Source: Arthrobacter sp. CDRTa11 (lineage in GTDB: Bacteria > Actinomycetota > Actinomycetes > Actinomycetales > Micrococcaceae). Taken from it: DNA of 64,000 bases. Below, in pieces: positions 61,252 through 64,000 of this stretch. The position numbers were made by a program, and so were the translations under genes. Every line of letters starts with the position of its first letter. Within the stretch, counting starts at the first letter, position 1. The DNA lies in contig NZ_CP044532.1 of NCBI RefSeq assembly GCF_026427775.1, forward strand, positions 3,224,001 to 3,288,000. The letters are read 5' to 3'. The notes beneath the pieces are model-generated. The model was not told the origin of the DNA. It was given only the letters and a program-made list of their open reading frames with translations, and did not search any database.

Positions 61252-63537
61252 CTAACCACGTTCAAGGAACGCCTCCTTCTCGGGGTTCAAATACTCGTCG
61301 ATGGCCTGGGCCAGCCGCAGGTGGAGCGCCAGCGCCGGGTCGTAGCGCACAATTTCCTGGGCGTCCTCCCTGGCGCGGGCAATGATGTCCTCATGTTCGA
61401 GCACCCTGAGCAGTTTCAGCGTGGAACGGCCACCTGACTGCGACGCGCCCAGGATGTCGCCCTCGCGCCGGAGCTTCAGGTCTTCCTGGGAGAGCTCGAA
61501 CCCGTCGGTGGTGGCCGCTACCGCGTCCAGCCTGCGCCGGCTCGGGTGGCCGGGTTCCAGCGTTGTGACCAGGAGGCATGTTCCAGGCAGGCCTCCGCGG
61601 CCAACCCGGCCACGCAGCTGGTGCAGCTGGGAGATGCCAAAGCGGTCGGCGTCGAGAATGACCATCAGGGTGGCGTTGTGCACGTCAACTCCCACTTCGA
61701 TCACCGTGGTGGACACCAGCAGTTTGGTCCGGTCCGCCGCGAAATCGGCCATGGCAGCCGACTTGACCGCGGGGTCCTGCCGGCCGTGAAGCGCTGCCAC
61801 CGGCACCCCTGCCAGGGACGGTTCCTGGAGGAGATGCTCGACGACGGACGTCACCGACGCGAGTTCACGGGCGGCGCCGTCGCCGGCCAGGTCAGCGGCG
61901 GAAGGTTCCGCCTCCCCCGGGCTGAAGTCGCCGTCGTCGTCCGTTCCGATCTTGGGGCACACCACATAGACCTGGTGCCCGGCGTCTATCTCTTCCCGGG
62001 AGCGGGACCAGATGCGGCCCGCCCAGCCGGGATTTTCGGCGAGCCCCACCACATGGGTGGAAATGGGCGCCCGGCCGGCCGGAAGCTCATCCAGTACCGA
62101 CGTTTCGAGGTCGCCGAAGACCGTCATGGCGACCGTCCGCGGAATGGGCGTAGCTGTCATCACCAGCAGGTGCGGCGGTTTGCTGGCCTTGGACCGCAGG
62201 ACGTCGCGCTGCTCCACGCCGAAACGGTGTTGCTCGTCCACCACAATCAGGCCCAGGTCATAGAAGGAGACGTTGTCGCTGAGCAGCGCGTGGGTTCCGA
62301 TCACAATCCCGGCAGTGCCCGAGGCGGCGTCCAGCAGGGCCTGTTTTCGGGCGGCGGTGGGGAGGGACCCGGTGAGCAGTGTGACCTGCACGGCCTCACC
62401 GCCGGAACCTGTACCGGAGCCACCCAGCAGACCGTCCCGGGACAGGGGGCCCAGGATGCGGCGGATCGATTCGAAGTGCTGGGCCGCGAGCACCTCAGTG
62501 GGTGCAAGCAGGGCTGCCTGCCCGCCGGCATCCACCACCTGCAGCATGCCCCGGAGCGCCACGATGGTTTTTCCTGAACCCACTTCGCCCTGCAGCAGGC
62601 GGTTCATGGGATGGTCCTGCGCCAGTTCAGCAGCGAGGGTTTTCCCCACGGCTGCCTGCCCTGCTGTGAGGGTAAAGGGCAGCTGGGCATCGAACGCCGT
62701 AAGCAACCCGTTGGGTACGGGACGCCTCGCCATGGCTTCCTCCGCTGCCCATTGCGCGCGGCGCCGGGCCAGGGCGGACTGCAGCACCAGGGCTTCCTGG
62801 TACCGGAAGCGGTCCCGGGCCCGCTGCCAGTCGTTGTCCGTCTCCGGTGCGTGGATGAGCCGATAGGCCTCGGCCACCGGCAGGAATTTCTCCCGGGCCG
62901 AAACCGCGGAGGGAAGGGGGTCGGGAAGGGTGCCCAGATCCACTGTTTCGAGCAGGGTGGAAATGACCTTCTGGATGGACCAGCTGGTCAGCTTCGCCGT
63001 GGCCGGGTAGATCGGAATGGGCATGGCCGCCAGTTGCTCCGGATCCTTTCCCTGGGTGAAGGGGTCTTCGTCCAGGAGGAGGAAATCGGGGTTGGTCAGC
63101 CCCAGGGAGCCCCCAAACCGGGTGACCTTGCCCGAGAACAAGGCCCGGCGTCCCTGCAGGAGCTCAGCCTTGGCACGATATCCGTTGAAGAAGCTGACCT
63201 TGAGGGTTCCCGGGACTTTGCCTCGATAGTCGCTGCCTCCCACCAGCCGGAGGCCTCCCTTGCCGTCGTCGTCGGAAATGACGACGTCGGTAATGGTTCC
63301 CCGCCGGGCCCGCATGGAGCGGGTGGTGTTGGAGAGCACGCGGGCGATCAGCGTGACGTCCTCGTCCAGCGGAACCTCGTTGATGGGTGTCAGCTCGCCC
63401 CTGCTCAGGTAGCGGCGCGGGAAGTAATTCAGGAGGGCGCCCACAGTGGTCAGGCCGAGATGCTTCTCTATAACGGCGGCGGACCGCTTTCCGATCCGGC
63501 GTTCAAGGCCCAGGTCAAGTTCAGCGCTCATGCCCAT
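61252..63537 (-). CDS. recG: ATP-dependent DNA helicase RecG
   Basis: A 761-residue helicase that reverses stalled replication forks and processes branched DNA. The N-terminal wedge domain precedes the Walker A motif GEVGSGKT. Walker B is VVDEQHRFG, then TATPIPRT and the C-terminal motifs with QLRGRVGRG. An extra Gly/Ser stretch (LLGGSGTGSGGEA) lies in the helicase domain. ATG 63537 overlaps the upstream DAK2 gene; MSAELD two codons later is an alternative. It is co-transcribed with that gene. Confidence 0.96.
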   Translation of the reverse strand: MGMSAELDLGLERRIGKRSAAVIEKHLGLTTVGALLNYFPRRYLSRGELTPINEVPLDEDVTLIARVLSNTTRSMRARRGTITDVVISDDDGKGGLRLVGGSDYRGKVPGTLKVSFFNGYRAKAELLQGRRALFSGKVTRFGGSLGLTNPDFLLLDEDPFTQGKDPEQLAAMPIPIYPATAKLTSWSIQKVISTLLETVDLGTLPDPLPSAVSAREKFLPVAEAYRLIHAPETDNDWQRARDRFRYQEALVLQSALARRRAQWAAEEAMARRPVPNGLLTAFDAQLPFTLTAGQAAVGKTLAAELAQDHPMNRLLQGEVGSGKTIVALRGMLQVVDAGGQAALLAPTEVLAAQHFESIRRILGPLSRDGLLGGSGTGSGGEAVQVTLLTGSLPTAARKQALLDAASGTAGIVIGTHALLSDNVSFYDLGLIVVDEQHRFGVEQRDVLRSKASKPPHLLVMTATPIPRTVAMTVFGDLETSVLDELPAGRAPISTHVVGLAENPGWAGRIWSRSREEIDAGHQVYVVCPKIGTDDDGDFSPGEAEPSAADLAGDGAARELASVTSVVEHLLQEPSLAGVPVAALHGRQDPAVKSAAMADFAADRTKLLVSTTVIEVGVDVHNATLMVILDADRFGISQLHQLRGRVGRGGLPGTCLLVTTLEPGHPSRRRLDAVAATTDGFELSQEDLKLRREGDILGASQSGGRSTLKLLRVLEHEDIIARAREDAQEIVRYDPALALHLRLAQAIDEYLNPEKEAFLERG

Positions 63538-64000
63538 TGATGTTCACCGGGTCTGTTTGGGAGTCGCGGGGCAGGGCGAGTTCGCTGACGGTGATGTGCG
63601 TAGGATCCCCGAGGGAGCGAATGAGCCGGACGGCAGGGTCAGGGTCGGGAACGTGGACATGGACGCGCCAGCGATAGTTGCCGTCGGCATCCGCGGCAGT
63701 GCCAACCTGGCTCATGATGACGGACTCGCCGATCTCGTCCAGACGCTGCCGGAGTGTGGCGGCATGGAGGGGCGAGAGGCTGATGGTGCACATGACTTCC
63801 ACGCCGTCGTCGTCCGGCATGTCACTGTGGATGTGCGGATCTTGGACGTCGTAGCCGTGCAGGCCGTCAAGGAGTTCGCTTTGCAGCTCCTCCCCGAGCA
63901 CAGCCGAGCGGAGGCAGTCCAGGATCAGGAGCATGCCCACCCCGCCGGCGTCCACAACGTGCGCGGCCTGGAGGGCGTCCAGCTGGCCTTCGGTGCGGAT
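63521..64000 (-). CDS. DAK2-domain protein (FakA/YloV-like), C-terminal part
   Basis: The gene enters from the right edge; about 159 C-terminal residues are visible. The segment LQAAHVVDAGGVGMLLILD is the conserved end of the DAK2 domain seen in fatty-acid kinase FakA/YloV. A C-terminal domain follows with VEVMCTISL and a late HVHVPDPDPAVRL. FakA phosphorylates exogenous fatty acids bound to FakB in Firmicutes; that role is inferred here. It overlaps recG, as in many actinobacteria. Confidence 0.85.
   Translation of the reverse strand: MRTEGQLDALQAAHVVDAGGVGMLLILDCLRSAVLGEELQSELLDGLHGYDVQDPHIHSDMPDDDGVEVMCTISLSPLHAATLRQRLDEIGESVIMSQVGTAADADGNYRWRVHVHVPDPDPAVRLIRSLGDPTHITVSELALPRDSQTDPVNINGHER

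Overview
The window is a 64 kb piece of chromosome from a high-GC actinobacterium. Protein flavour and gene order point to the Micrococcaceae, most like Arthrobacter or Pseudarthrobacter. Supporting signs are a FasR-fabD-fabH-acpP-fabF-DUF3145 cluster, a homodimeric AceE-type pyruvate dehydrogenase, DUF3052/DUF2469/DUF3145 proteins, a zinc-ribbon/Nif3-like pair, a cysteine-free L32, frequent GTG/TTG starts and some apparently leaderless starts. The genus is inferred, not proven. I see no CRISPR array, insertion sequence, prophage, plasmid origin or toxin-antitoxin locus. It is mostly housekeeping DNA with a few accessory pairs, and I did not find a clear new defence or biosynthetic system.

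Layout. 1-8.6 kb: partial glyceraldehyde-3-phosphate dehydrogenase, RNase P RNA, yaaA, zinc-ribbon and Nif3-like proteins, msrA, the cysteine pair cysK-cysE, an SDR and gnd. 8.8-13.7 kb: a GntR regulator, then a small catabolic locus (2-hydroxyacid dehydrogenase, MHS-type transporter, IclR regulator) whose three promoters share TGTTCA/TGAACA half-sites, then a DUF6504-like gene. 13.8-15.9 kb: tRNA-Val(UAC) and the overlapping DUF3052-AhpE-sirtuin operon. 16.3-24.9 kb: aceE, fasR and the fatty-acid synthase II genes, which carry pyruvate to acetyl-CoA and on to acyl chains. 25.3-35.0 kb: a long minus-strand block with xerC, dprA, comM-like, yraN, DUF2469, rnhB, two signal peptidases, and the rpsP-khpA-rimM-trmD-rplS translation operon.

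35.2-41.2 kb: a hypothetical protein, a CatE-like dioxygenase, an amidohydrolase/GNAT pair, thiC behind a TPP riboswitch, and an alpha/beta-hydrolase lacking its serine nucleophile. 41.3-48.9 kb: ffh, zwf, the nitrogen pair amt-glnK with twin upstream repeats, an MFS exporter and ftsY. 49.0-58.5 kb: smc, an accessory beta-propeller/MFS pair, mutM, rnc, rpmF, yceD and coaD. 58.5-64 kb: an aminotransferase coupled to a spermidine-synthase-like methyltransferase, rsmD, recG and the end of a DAK2 protein.

Points worth a second look: a probable ATT start codon in yceD, a terminator-like hairpin inside the first codons of a signal peptidase gene, candidate IclR, FasR and GlnR sites, two copies of an extragenic palindrome with a shared tail, and repeat-driven insertions in SMC and an MFS transporter.
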